Source: Endothia cerciana
Lineage: Eukaryota; Ascomycota; Sordariomycetes; Diaporthales; Cryphonectriaceae
DNA: 64,000 nucleotides
Direction: 5' to 3'
NCBI GenBank assembly: GCA_026119935.1
Contig: JALRMH010000007.1
Location: 921,097-985,096, forward strand
In this document: positions 11,441 to 22,190 of the stretch, in pieces
Layout of the letters: every line of letters begins with the position of its first letter
Numbering within the stretch: position 1 is the first letter of the stretch
Position numbers and translations under genes: made by a program
The notes under the pieces: generated by a model
What the model was told of the DNA's origin: nothing
What the model saw: only the letters and a program-made list of their open reading frames with translations
Database searches by the model: none

Positions 11441-13148
11441 CTTGAGATGGGGGTGGCCCGTATGATGCGTGACTTGTCAAGCTCTTCCTGTGCGCAGCAG
11501 GGAAGCGGCAAGAAATGAAAGACAGAAGAGAGGGGAGGCCAGGCCAGACAAGAGAGTCAATGACAGGGGACAGCGGCTATAGTAACCTGTGGATCGAGGT
11601 CACTTGTTTTGGGGCCGCAGGGCCGTGCTGGAGAACGGTGTCAAAGGGCAATATGGAGGTTACAGATCCCTTGCTCGGCTCCTACAGACACTCGAGATGC
11701 ATTTGTCAATCTCGCGAAGCTGCAAAGCAGCAGGGGTCCGCAGCCTCCTCATGCAGGATCCGTGAGCCAACGTGCAGATCCGCAGCCGACAGCAGCTCCT
11801 TCTATGTGAGGGCGTGTCTCGGATTGTCGTAAGGCGTCGATGGCAAGTCTGCAGTAGAATGATCTGTTGATGGGAGCTCGCGGCCCAAGTGCGCAGGCGA
11901 CAGCAACAGCGATAGACTAGTCTCTCAGACTCCTCTCGGTCCGCCGACAGACATGCACGGGCTTGGTCGATCGAACGATAATACCGAAGACTCCGTAGAA
12001 TGTGTAGTATCACAGCATCCTTCATACCAGGGTTACGGTGGTTTCGTCCACTCGCGTCTGGAAGCACAGCGCATGCGTAGACGGCTTGACCCACCCAGTT
12101 CCCTTCTGGGACGAGCTGAACAACGCTGGAGGCTGGATATCCAGCTTCGAGACAGGGAGTTAAAAGGGTCCCTCTTGGTTATGCGCGCGGATACTGCCGT
12201 GTCCCGAGATAAACCCTATAGCTGTTCAACCACGCCAATTCCACCGGTTCTCTCTTTCATAAAAAGAATGCGTGCCAGCCTCTCAGGAAGTGGTGTTTAT
12301 ATGTAGAGGCCCGCAAGCAAGAAGCTCCGCGGCGTCATCCTTTACACAAATTTTTAGTCCCTTCACCTGGCAACTAACTCGGGGCCGCGCGTTGCAATGC
12401 ACTGAGGGAGGGGGTGTCTCGTTTATCGAAGGATGCTTACTTCGACTCCACTGCAGCAATCTAGGCAAGGAGCAAGGAGGGCTCTGCTCGGGAATAAGTC
12501 GTTGACGTCGAGCCTTGTTACCAATACGTAGGAATTGTCAACGGGTGCCGGCCATCAAATACAAGACAGAAGAAGAGAGGGGGGGGGGGGGCAGGGCGAA
12601 CCCGCAGCCATAGCCCAAGATACTTCATGTAAATGCACTGGGAACCGCTGGAGGGCGGGATATTGACTGCTAGAGTACCTGATCATGCGAAGCCTCTTGC
12701 TTACATGCATCCATATATGGTGGAAGTCAAAATACTTCTACTCTGTATCCTATGCAGGAGAGAAGGGGGCAGTGAAAGTAGTGCAAATAATGCCTCAAGA
12801 TCTCCGTAACCTCCTTCTTGGGCTCTGACATTGTGTAATTGCTGACCCGATAGCCCCCTCCAGACAATCCTTTATAATCCACCATGAGAGTACGCATTGG
12901 CTATTCTCGTGATAACGGTGGATATAAAAATATCATTCGGGGTTGCAGACTCGTCATATCCACCTGAGCACCGAGCCTATTGGGCAAGGCCTTGCCACTG
13001 GGCTCATAGCCTGCGATTCCCACGTATTCTGGCATAGTATCTTCACGCGAGCAATTCTCCGTCACAAGTTTCGCTCTATCTGTCCAGGGACGGACTCTTT
13101 CGCGGCACATGGTATCACTCACCACACACGCCACATTTATCAGAGAGG
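11441..13148. other. Intergenic, no gene recognised
   Basis: This is the 5' flank of the membrane-protein gene, followed by gene-poor DNA. A 13-G run lies at 12579-12591. Short frames at 11609-12306 on both strands overlap each other and have no motif. No tRNA-like B box was found. Confidence 0.4.
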
Positions 13149-13370
13149 TCAGGTTGCGCTGGGTCCGGCCCCCAAGACGACAGCCGCCTTCAAGACCGAT
13201 CCGGTGCCATTGAGGCACACGGCAAGTGCTTTGCGATCGCCGGTGCCGTCTCGGCAGTTTTGTTTGGCAAAGCCTTGTTGGCGTAATCTTACTCCCAGGA
13301 CAGCGGCAAGCCCGAGCGTCCAAGCCTTGAGGCCGTTGATACGATGGATGAGTAGTCCCCCCCCCCCCCG
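13149..13370 (-). pseudogene. Possible fragment of a small secreted protein
   Basis: One minus-strand frame stays open for about 74 codons to a stop at 13149-13151 but has no ATG. It reads INGLKAWTLGLAAVLGV, a hydrophobic signal-like stretch, then NCRDGTGDRKALAVCLNG and a small hydrophobic end GSVLKAAVVLGAGPSAT. Directly upstream is a 13-base poly-G tract (13357-13369 on this strand), and an ATG-initiated frame enters that tract one frame away. A length error or a real indel in the G-run would join them. It may be a decayed secreted-protein gene, a sequencing error, or chance. Confidence 0.25.
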
Positions 13371-14972
13371 ACTTGCTTGACCTCATCTAGCTCGGCCACC
13401 TGGCAGTCGCCCTGCTGAGGGGACCGAATCACCAGTTTCCATCAGGCGTCGACGCCCCCCGCCCCAAGCAGCCCTGCAGCCACGCACGCCACGGGGAAAA
13501 GAAGGGGGTTACTCGGGGCCGGGCGAGGAACACGAGGCTGGCGCCAGCCCCAAACCGCCACCCTCCGGCCCCCAGCACAATAAGGAGCGCACCACTTACG
13601 CCCTTGTTCGTCCTTATAGCGGGCTATGGGCACATCAGGTGGTAGGCGGGGAGGAGCATCACCTTTGACGAGCATCTGGGTCCTGGACCGGCGGACCCCC
13701 CTTTCCACCTGGGCATGGGCAAAGGAGGAGGCAACAATAGAGAATCCGAATACCTGGTCTCCCTGCGGTGGTCTGAATGTTCTGTGCCAGATCGTCCCCG
13801 GCCGACCACACGAAAAGCGCCCCGTCCTCACCTGTTGTGGCAGCTCCGCGGCGCTTGGTGTTGCCATTGGGACCTGCCGATAGGCGGCCCCTCTCTATAG
13901 CCTACAGATGGCATACGATGGGCTCCGCTCCGGATGCGAGCGGCGGGCCTGAACCCGAGACCAGGAGGCGACCAGCCCACGACGGGAACTGGACTGGAGA
14001 TGGCACCGCCGCCTTTCACGGGTAGCACTGGACCAGGACCGGGACGGGGGGGTTCAGCCATTGGCCTGGTAGGACCACGAGGCCCTTCTAGACGAGTCGA
14101 TGTTGGGGCGGAGCACTGGTCTCTCGAGGAACCTCAGGGCATTCTCGACACAGCCTGGTACCTGAGGCGCCTTCCCGAGTGTGTCATCGTAAAAGAGAGA
14201 ACAGAATTACACCACCGGCGGAGTGGTTCCCTCGGGCCGCCGATAGGCTAAACAGCAATAGCACCTGGAGGTAGTCCTGCGACTACATATACTTACTAGC
14301 TACTCGTAGATAGACCTGCACTGTGGCGAGGGGCGGGCTCCAGGTTCAGGGCTGCGCGTCGAGCAGACCAGCGCCTCTCTCGGTCAGAGGCGTACGTATG
14401 GCCGGCCTCTGGTAGAAAACTAATCCACCGTCTCCAGCGCTACGGGCCTGACCGGGATCCTTGGAACATCTCCTCCACCGTGCCACTGCGAGAGGTGCCC
14501 GGGCGGCCTGCACGTGGCCGGACATCGGAGGGCATGGAGAGATGAAGCTCGATGTGAACGGTACTCGGCAGGAATCCTATCGTTTGCCGCACAGAGACTG
14601 TGTGCCCTCAGCACGAGTCCAGTAAAAGACCCCGTCATCTCCGGGTGGGGGACCGCTACAGGCGGATGTAGGTGTAGAGGCGGGAAATAAACACCGCACA
14701 CAAGAGCATACGAGAAGGGCGAAGGGAGCCAGATCGCGCGCCGGTTGCCAATGATTTGATCGGTGATGCGTCTTGTACATTCGGTTCACATATGATACCC
14801 GCCTGTTCCTACAAGTTCTGTTGTCCTTCCCCCTCCCTCACGTCAGGGGTCCACTGCCGATCAGATATATACATGAAGAATGCAGCTTTCCTGGCCGGGC
14901 ATTTCCAGTCGCGAGGGCACAGACACCAAGGCCGCTTCCTTAATCTCCCGCCCATCACCCCCCCCCCCCCCG
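13371..14972. other. Intergenic, no firm gene
   Basis: A minus-strand frame at 13442-13867 starts MATPSAAELPQQ and contains GTAAGT after YKDEQGR at about 13593, so it could be the first exon of an unresolved gene, but no in-phase acceptor with a branch point was found. The remaining sequence is GC-rich without motifs. A 14-C run at 14958-14971 lies immediately after the stop codon of the Atos-type gene. Confidence 0.35.
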
Positions 14973-17503
14973 TCACGCTGGTCCATCCACCACCGTCTCC
15001 GTCTCCATCTCCCCCCGGCAGACGCCCTGCATCCCCAGCGACCTCAGTCGCTGCGAGAGGAGACTCTCCGCCGCGGCGGCGCCGCCCATCGCGGCAGCGA
15101 TACCTCCAGACCCGGCCGCGGCGTTGTTGGACGCCCCGACCTCGCCCTTGGAGAAGTCAAGCCGGACGAAGCCGGCCACAGGCGCGGGCGGTGATGCCAC
15201 CGCCACCAGCCCCGCCGGCCCTCCTCCAAGCGCGCCGCCCCGGTTCTGCACGCTCGCCGCCCGCCTTCTCGGCTCGAACGCCGGCAGGTCCGTCACGGGG
15301 GCCTCGCCCGGTCCAGCCTGCCCCAGCCCGCCCCCGACCTGTCCGAACGAGAAGCCCGAGCGCCTCCTGAACGCCATCTCCGCAGCTAGGCTCGGGCCTC
15401 CGGGACCGGACGACTGCTGCGACGACGGCGGCGGCGGCGTCGGGTGCTGCGGCTGCTGCATCACGCGTGTGGCCTTGTACGGCGCGAAGCGCGGCTCGGG
15501 GAGGGTGATCTCGTTCCGCAGCTTCTCCTTCCCGTCGGGCACGCGGTTGGCGAAGACGACCCTGATGGACTTGTACAGGTAGTATCTGCCCCGGGCGGGG
15601 CAGCAGATGTGGAGGTGGACGAGGTACCGCAGGACGGGCTTCTCCTCGGCCGGCTGCTGAGCCGCAGCTGCGTCGGCCGGGGGCCCGACGTCGACGATGG
15701 GACCGCTGGAGTAGGCCCGCTGCCGGACGAACGTCTTCGTCCCGGGCTCCATGCCGGCGAGGTCGTACGGCACGAGGAAGAGCTTGACGGCGGTCTTGTT
15801 CTGGTTCTTGATGATGATCTGGATCTGGCCCTTCTCGGGAATGCGGTAACTCCCTCCCGGCGGGGCCTTGGGGGAAGAGCCTGCCCGGCGGCGGTGCTTG
15901 GCCACCTCACGCGAGTCCGGACCCGGGTTGTCCACGCCGCTCATCTCGACATCTGGCCCGACACTGCCAGCTCTTGACCGCCGGCCGCTCCTCTGACCGG
16001 ACCTGCGCCGCGCCCTCGAGTCCTCCAAGCTGGGGAGGCCGTTCTCCAGGTCGATCGACCCTACGTACGGACTGGGCCCGTCGTCGCTTTTCGAGCGCCC
16101 GTGGGGCGTGCTGGCGTAGCTGTAGAAGACGGCCGGGAAGGGCAGGGTGACGTGCGCCGGGCAGCGGAGGCTGCTCTTGCAATTACCCAGGCCCAGAACG
16201 CCGATCTGGGCAAGGAAGTCCAGTGGCTTGGAGGGCGAAGTCGACATCCTGCCCCTCAGTATGCTCTCCTCGTACGAGCCCACCATCGACGTCCGTTGCA
16301 GGGGGGACTGTGAGTCTAGAGCAATGGAAGTCCTCCGGGACACCGCGTATGGGGATATCTTCTGGGGTGACGAAGCCACGAACCGCCCAGCGGGGACAGA
16401 TGTGAGGGACCTCCCCGGCTGGTGCGCCTGGTATGGGAACGTGCTCTCCCGGCGCACTGTCGGTATCCTCTGGGCCGTGATGGGTGTATTCTGAGGCAGA
16501 CGATGAAACGTATGCAGGGTCTGCCTCCTAGGCACCCTGCTCGGTGTGCTGGGGTCCAGCTCCATGGCATGTATGCTCAGGTCGTCATTGCTCTCGGACT
16601 GGACGAGCGGACTGGTGGGGTGTTTGAAGACGAAGCTGGACGACAGCGATGACGAGAGAGACGGCGGGGACGACCTGTACCCCGACGACGCCGGGAAGTC
16701 CGGGAAGGGCGTCCGGCCCTCGAACCTGACCGGCGTGAAGTCTCTTGGTGGTGTTGTGGCGAGCCACGCAGGGTGCCTGTCTGGGTTACATGCCTCCTCC
16801 GGAGCGGGCATCCTCCCGCTGTCCCTCTTGCCGGCTCCACCGTACCGCGATGCAGACGTGTGCTGTGTAAAGTCCCCGCTGTGTAGAGCAGACCTGGGCC
16901 GCTCTATATTCAGACCTTCTGTCATCCTGTCTGAATTATCCGTCTCTCCGCCCTGCTTGCCATCCGCCTCGTCCTTGGGGATCGAAGCAGTGAGGAGACC
17001 AGGGGAACCTCTCGACCTCGGCCGAGGGCTGGGCGAGTGGTCGCGTGACCCATTCCGAGGAAAGAAAGAGTCGTGCTACAATCCTGTCAGTATCCCGCAG
17101 GCCTCCCAGAGCAAAGGAAGAAGAAAGAAGAAAGGAAAAAAAAAAGAAAGAAAAAAAAAAGAAGTGCTCCTCCGACACATACCTTCCGAGTAGGAACCCA
17201 GGCAGGACTCTCCCCCCTCTTCAGCCGCTCGATCAGCTCCGCCCGGTCTGAAGTCGTGGTGACGCAGCGCTCCGGCTCGGGAGGGCTTGTCTTGATGACC
17301 TCGAGCGCATCCGCCAGCGGACCCTCGCAGAGATCCGTCCGGATGCTCTCCTCAGAGAGCCTGTGGCTCAGGTGCCCGGGCGCAGGAGCATGTCTCCTCA
17401 TGTGACCCAGGCCGTGGATCGGAAGTGGTCGGGAGACGACCTCGGCTTCGGGAGCCGGCGGACGGACGTCATCCTCGTCGAAACTCTCTCGGAAGAAGGG
17501 CAT
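14973..17503 (-). CDS. Atos/FAM214-type conserved protein (DUF4210)
   Basis: Two exons: 17183-17503 and 14973-17075. The intron 17076-17182 has a GTATGT donor, an ATACTGACAG branch and a TTGTAG acceptor; the phase-0 join gives 807 residues. The start MPFFRESFDEDD was chosen over an in-frame ATG 51 bases upstream because that extension translates a CT microsatellite. After a long disordered N-half rich in Ser/Pro come two conserved blocks. One, near residue 375, reads SYEESILRGRMST and GVLGLGNCKSSLRCPAH (DUF4210 block). The other, near 515, reads YRIPEKGQIQIIIKNQN followed by TKTFVRQRAYS (C-terminal conserved block of FAM214/Atos proteins). In animals these are nuclear regulators; the fungal role is unknown. 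The C-terminus is Pro/Gly/Ala-rich. Family assignment is from recognised motifs. Confidence 0.85.
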
Positions 17504-17739
17504 CCTGAGGCCAGATTTCTCTCTCTCTCTCTCTCTCGTCGTCTGCCCGATCAAGGTAGAATTCCCAATTCCAGTCGGAGAAGAGCCCAGACCCGGAGAA
17601 CGGGATGACAGTCGTTTGGGGGATGGGGGGTTTGACCACCCAAGGTCCTTTTCAAGACCGCGGGTGGGCTATCATTGGGGGGGGGGGGGGGGGGGTGTGG
17701 AGACCGCCCGACCACACACAGCGAGGCTGTGGGGGAGTA

Positions 17740-17794
17740 TGCGGGGGGGGGGGGCGGGGGGGGGAGGNNNNNNNNNNCGGGCGCGGCGCCCCCG

Positions 17795-17846
<52 letters not shown>

Positions 17847-17876
17847 CGCCCCCCCCCCCCAGGTTATGTCTCCTCC
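17740..17876. other. 10-N assembly gap between complementary G- and C-runs
   Basis: Ten N at 17768-17777 mark a scaffolded gap of unknown true size. The left flank is almost pure G with one C (17741-17765). The right flank is GCGCGGCGCCCCCG and then a 50-base C-run (17795-17844). The flanks are roughly reverse complements, so this could be a real foldback that stopped sequencing or an assembly artefact. Confidence 0.9.
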
Positions 17877-18750
17877 CCTCCACACACACACACTCTCTCT
17901 CTGTCTCTACCGGGAGGAGGAGGCGGTCGTCGTAGCGGGCCGGGTGGTCATCCAAATCGCAGCCTGTGCCCACGCCGCAGGGACAAAGCGGCTGCGGCGG
18001 CGGCTCCTCGGCTCCGCAGGTTGAGTGGGCGGGGCGTTGGATGGGTAGAGCAGAAGAAGGCAGAAAGAAAAGGCAGATAGAGAGAGATGTGGCCGGGTTG
18101 CGAATCCAACGGGCCCCCGGGTCTCTGGCCAGCTTGTGAGAGAGTATTCCTTTTTTTTTGGGGGGGGGGGGGGGTTTGTGCTTGGGCTGCACGGCCGGGG
18201 GATCTTGGTGAGAGCGTAAGTGGCTTCAGGTAAGCTTTTGGGATCCGCGAGAGGATCTGTATGGATTATGTGACCCCGGGAATGTCTAAATGGGGATTAT
18301 CGGTATTTGTGGTCGTCGTCGGCAAAGTGGTGATCTCAGTGAGGTTAGGTTTGTAGTACGATGCAGGCCCTGTCATGTGCTCCTTTGTTCGGTATAACAT
18401 CATAGGGCACTCCACAGCTGGCTGGGGACAATGAAATGTACAGATCAGAGGGGTAGGGGTCGTGGTAGAGAAGAGGGCTCCAGTCAAGACCACACAAATT
18501 CGTATACACGAGTGGGTGGTTGTGCTCATCGTTACAGGAAAGGTGAGTCAGGCCTAATCAAAACGCCCATCCGTGATCAACCGACGTTGTCTGCTTCAGT
18601 GTATGTAAAGCCCGGGTGGGGGGGGGGGGGCCATGGGCTCCTCTCGAGGCGCCGGAAGCGGAGGGGGATGATCCTGGACGATGATGCACTCTCCCGCTAC
18701 CGAGTACCACCACAGTTTAGTTACTCACATACGTAGACGGTTATGGTGCG

Positions 18751-18780
18751 GTGCTGTGCTGTGCTGTGCTGTGCTGTGCT
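18751..18780. repeat. Pentanucleotide repeat (GTGCT)6
   Basis: Six perfect head-to-tail copies of GTGCT, followed directly by a G-run. It lies in intergenic DNA between the Atos-type gene and IDH2. Confidence 0.9.
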
Positions 18781-19540
18781 GGGGGGGATCTCACCTGCCA
18801 AGCGCATACCATAGTAGTAAAATGTGGTCCAAGCCCCCCCCAGTCGGGTCCTCGCCCACCAGGCCCGCCATTTGACATGGCCCCAACCATCCCCTATTTA
18901 GATCATCATGCTCTCTCTCGCCACCTTCTGCGAGACGGGGCCCAATCGGTCACTGCCCCAGGGGCCCAACTCAAAACCGCACAGCGTTTGCCCTATACAA
19001 GGAGGATGCTTACCATGCACTTATTTACACACAGCGTGATGCCTCCACCCTCAAGTAAAAATACCCTCAGGGCCTTCGGCGGGGGGGGGGGGCGACGCAG
19101 TCATGATTTCCAATCAATGCATTGTAGAACTACATGATTTACAGTCTACAAGTCCCGCCGATATCCCGTCCCGGTCCGCCTGACCCCCGAAAGTGAACCG
19201 TGAGGTATTTCCTTCCCACCTGTGCTGTCCCTCTCTCTCCCCCTCTCCCTCCCCCTCCCCTTTCATGAATCAATGGCCCCCGTTGACGAGGCGCCGAAAG
19301 ATGCTGCAAATGCGTGTTTTCCCCTCTATTCAGAAAATGTGCCGCCCCCCCCCCCACCCCATTCAAAGCCCCACCCTCCGTCTCGGCTGGTCGCCTCGTA
19401 CCGTGAGAGCGGCCGTATAGAAAGAATTTGGTGGTTGCATGGCTGTCGAATTTTTTTATTTTTTATTTTTAAAAAAATTCTTGGTCTTGTCGCCCGCGTA
19501 GTAAAAGCGTGTCCGCCTCCCGTAGGAGAGAGGGCATGCT

Positions 19541-20713
19541 TTACAGCCTCTCGATGATGGCGCCGGCGAACTCGTGCGTCTTGGCCTTCCCGCCCAGGTC
19601 GCCCGTCAGGGTCTTGCCCTCGGCCAGCGTGGCGAAGGCGGCCTTCTCGATACGGTCTGCGTAGTCGCCCAGGCCCATGTGCCGCAGCATCATCATGGAG
19701 GACAGCAGCAGCGCGGTGGGGTTGGCCAGGCCCTTTCCGGCGATGTCGGGGGCGGAGCCGTGGACGGCCTCGAAGATGGAGCACTCGTCGCCGATGTTCC
19801 CGGAGGGGGTCAGGCCCAGGCCGCCGATCAGGCCGGCGCACATGTCGGACAGGATGTCGCCGTACAGGTTGGGCATGACGAGGACCTTGTCGTTGTAGGG
19901 GATCGGGTCGGTGGTCATCTTGAGGCAGGTGTTGTCGAGCAGCTCCGAGTCGAGCTCGATGCCGGGGAACTCCCTGGCGACGTCGTGGGCGGTGGACAGG
20001 AACAGGCCGTCGGACAGCTTCATGATGGTGGCCTTGTGGACGACGCGCACCTTGTTGCGGCCGATCTCCTGGGCGTGCTGGAAGGCGAAGCGCAGGACGC
20101 GCTCCGAGGCCTCGCGCGTGATGAGCTTGATGCTCTGCACGACGCCGTCGACCACGGTGTGCTCGATGCCCGAGTACTCGCCCTCGGTGTTCTCGCGGAT
20201 CAGGACGGTGTCGACGCCGTCGTAGGGGGTCTTGTAGCCGGCGACGGAGCGGCAGGGCCGCAGGTTGGCGAACAGGTTGAAGGTGCGGCGCAGGGTCAGG
20301 TTGAGCGAGACGTGGCCCTTGCCGACCGGGGTGGCGAGGGGCCCCTTGAGGGCGACCTTGTTGCGCTCGATGCTCTCGATGGCCGAGTCGGGGATCGCGG
20401 TGCGGCCGTCCTTGAGGATGGGCGTGACGTCGACGGGCTCCCACGAGACGGGCGCCCTGGCCGCCGCGAAGATGTCCTTGACGGCCTGCGAGATCTCGGG
20501 CCCGATGCCGTCACCCTCGATCAGGGACACGGGGTAGTTGCCGTTGCTGTCCTTGACGCCGTTGTACTTGGCCACCTTGGCCTCGTCCGACACCCACCTC
20601 CTGCCCTGGCGCTGTGTCTGGGCGAGGGCGAGGGCGAAGGGGGTCGCGGCGCGGGGGGCTGCGCGGACGAGCTGGCGCCGCGCCGGGCCAGCGATCGATC
20701 GAACGGCCAGCAT
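19541..20713 (-). CDS. IDH2: Isocitrate dehydrogenase [NAD] subunit 2, mitochondrial
   Basis: An intron-free frame of 390 residues. It encodes the catalytic subunit of the NAD-dependent TCA-cycle enzyme that oxidises isocitrate to 2-oxoglutarate, working with IDH1 in the matrix. Residues 1-40 form an Arg/Ala-rich matrix-targeting sequence ending near RRWVS. The dehydrogenase fold follows: SLIEGDGIGPEI near 65, KGPLATPVGKG with SLNLTLRRTF (isocitrate-binding Ser and Arg residues), RENTEGEYSGIEH, VVHKATIMK with the catalytic Lys, and the family signature NLYGDILSDMCAGLIGGLGL. The KGPLATP-GKGH block matches yeast Idh2 rather than Idh1. An upstream in-frame extension to 20803 was rejected because MLAVRSIAGPARR is a normal presequence start. 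It is divergent from FYV7, with about 750 bases between the starts. Confidence 0.95.
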   Translation of the reverse strand: MLAVRSIAGPARRQLVRAAPRAATPFALALAQTQRQGRRWVSDEAKVAKYNGVKDSNGNYPVSLIEGDGIGPEISQAVKDIFAAARAPVSWEPVDVTPILKDGRTAIPDSAIESIERNKVALKGPLATPVGKGHVSLNLTLRRTFNLFANLRPCRSVAGYKTPYDGVDTVLIRENTEGEYSGIEHTVVDGVVQSIKLITREASERVLRFAFQHAQEIGRNKVRVVHKATIMKLSDGLFLSTAHDVAREFPGIELDSELLDNTCLKMTTDPIPYNDKVLVMPNLYGDILSDMCAGLIGGLGLTPSGNIGDECSIFEAVHGSAPDIAGKGLANPTALLLSSMMMLRHMGLGDYADRIEKAAFATLAEGKTLTGDLGGKAKTHEFAGAIIERL

Positions 20714-21464
20714 CTTTTCCTGTTGCGTGTAGTAGATAAGAGCAGCAATGCGGTATGTACTTGCTCTGGGGGAGGGCAGTGGTCCAGAGACAATACCTGA
20801 CAAACGGAAGAGAGGAGGGAGGGAGAAGGCAGAAAGGGGAAGAAAGAAGAAAGAAAAAAAATCACCCTGGGGCGGTTGGAGGATGCTTCGTGACGAGAGG
20901 AGAGGTGGGAAGCTTCTCTTCTGCTGTGCTATCCCGAACCGAGACTCTCCCCCTCTGGAGCCTTGGGCTGGGCTCGGCTTGTGTGTGGGCTTTTTTGCCA
21001 GCCGCTAAAAAGATTCACCCGCCAGGGTGTCGGATGCGCTATTTTGAGCTCTTAATCCGACCTGGCCGAATATACCCGACTCGGATCGGCCCAAGCTTTC
21101 TGACTTGGAGCCGAGCCAGCCTCGCTCGACGAGGGAGGGTATTAAAAAAATAAAAACAAAAATAAAATAAAATAAAATAAATAAATAAGAAACCCCCCCA
21201 ATCGGGAGAAAAAAATAGTCCCCAGGGCTGCCGGGGCCTACTGCGCAGTACATAACCTGTCATCCATCAAGGTTCGACTTTGCATATCGCCTATCGCCCT
21301 TGCTGTGAGGCTCTGCCGCGCTGCAGATTAAGCTACATTTCTTCACCCACCGACCGACCATCAACCAGACCCACCCTCTTAGGTTGTTTGTTTATTTATT
21401 TTATTTATTTTAAATTCTTTTTTCTTTCCCTCCTTCCAACCAGCGCCCCTCGCCGATGACACAA
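20714..21464. promoter_or_regulatory. Divergent promoter region of IDH2 and FYV7
   Basis: About 750 bases between the two start codons. It contains an A/G-rich tract at 20820-20866 on the IDH2 side, an A-rich AAATA-type repeat at about 21141-21190 in the middle, and a T-rich tract at 21385-21429 just upstream of FYV7. T- and A-rich tracts of this kind are common in fungal promoters. No specific factor site was identified. Confidence 0.45.
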
Positions 21465-22190
21465 ATGGCACCCAAACGCCCCCACCAAGACATCGACCCC
21501 TCGTCCACCGACGCGCCCACAGAGCAGCCCAAGAAGCGCAAGGGCTTCCGCGTCGGGCCCGAGAACCTCCCAGACGGCGCCTGGCGGAGGAAGAACACCA
21601 AGATCAAGGAGGACCTGATCCACAAGGCTAAGGTCAAGAAGGCCTACAGGAAGGTCAGGGCGGAGGTGCAGCAGGCGAAGGACAAGGACAAGGACAAGGA
21701 CGAGGACAAGGACGAGGACAAGGACGAGGACAAGGCGATGGCCACACCCCGCCACGGCGAGGGCGAGGCCGAGGCCGAGCCACAGGTCCACCCCGACCGC
21801 CAGGCGCTCCTCGACGGCGGGGAGCCCGCCAGCCGCGCCGGCGCCGACCAAGGGGGCCCGGGGGCCGGGGACGGCGCCCCCGGGGACGGCGAGCCCAGGC
21901 CCCGCCGGGCGAGGCGCGGGGGTCGTCCCCGCCGGCCGGACTACTACGAGAAGGCCCAGCGGGAGGGCTCGCAGAGGAAGGCCGAGGCCGAGGCCCGCGC
22001 CGCCGAGCAGAAGCGGCGCGAGGAGGAGCGCCAGCGCAGGACCGCCGAGCGGGAGAGGACGCGCAGGGCCATGCTGAGGGCGAGGGGGGTCAGGCCCGGG
22101 GGCAGCAGGCCGCAGGGGCCTCGCAAGCTGGGCCGGGAGAGCCGCGTGCTGCTCGAGAAGGTGAGGAGGATGGTCGGTGGCACGGTCTGA
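21465..22190 (+). CDS. FYV7: rRNA-processing protein FYV7
   Basis: A single-exon, very basic nuclear/nucleolar protein of 241 residues. Fyv7 is a small-subunit processome-associated factor needed for 18S rRNA maturation. The family core is split: the N-terminal part reads KKRKGFRVGPENLPDGAWRR then KIKEDLIHKAKVKKAYRKV, and the C-terminal part starts RPDYYEKAQREG and runs through a long charged coiled coil to a basic end. Between them lie a perfect Lys-Asp/Glu-Asp tandem repeat (about 21681-21735) and a Gly/Pro-rich linker, both likely disordered. The second ATG (MAPKRPHQD, 21465) is preferred to the first (21456), which would add only MTQ; either is possible. It is divergent from IDH2 and convergent with CHO2. 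Confidence 0.85.
   Translation: MAPKRPHQDIDPSSTDAPTEQPKKRKGFRVGPENLPDGAWRRKNTKIKEDLIHKAKVKKAYRKVRAEVQQAKDKDKDKDEDKDEDKDEDKAMATPRHGEGEAEAEPQVHPDRQALLDGGEPASRAGADQGGPGAGDGAPGDGEPRPRRARRGGRPRRPDYYEKAQREGSQRKAEAEARAAEQKRREEERQRRTAERERTRRAMLRARGVRPGGSRPQGPRKLGRESRVLLEKVRRMVGGTV

Larger units (their letters stand above)
17504..19540. other. Low-complexity intergenic region with assembly gap
   Basis: This is the 5' flank of the Atos-type gene and the 3' flank of IDH2. It holds poly-G runs at 17677-17695, 18160-18174 (after a T9 run), 18618-18630 and 19081-19092, a C-run at 19345-19355, a CT repeat at 17518-17537 and the N gap. Minus-strand frames at 17551-18192 and 18266-18529 have short Cys/Thr features (CPCGVGTGC, EITTLPTTTTN) but no complete model. 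An A/T tract at 19450-19478 sits just downstream of the IDH2 stop and may form its 3' end signal. Confidence 0.5.

Noticed and set aside
13442..13867. 141-codon minus-strand ORF with a GTAAGT site
   Set aside because: Could be a first exon, but no in-phase acceptor with a branch point was found and the product is unrecognised.
17551..18192. Long frames across the N gap
   Set aside because: They are translations of G/C homopolymers and unknown bases.
19574..20800. 408-codon plus-strand ORF
   Set aside because: It is the antisense shadow of IDH2, caused by strong codon bias; its Gly/Val/Leu-rich translation has no domain.
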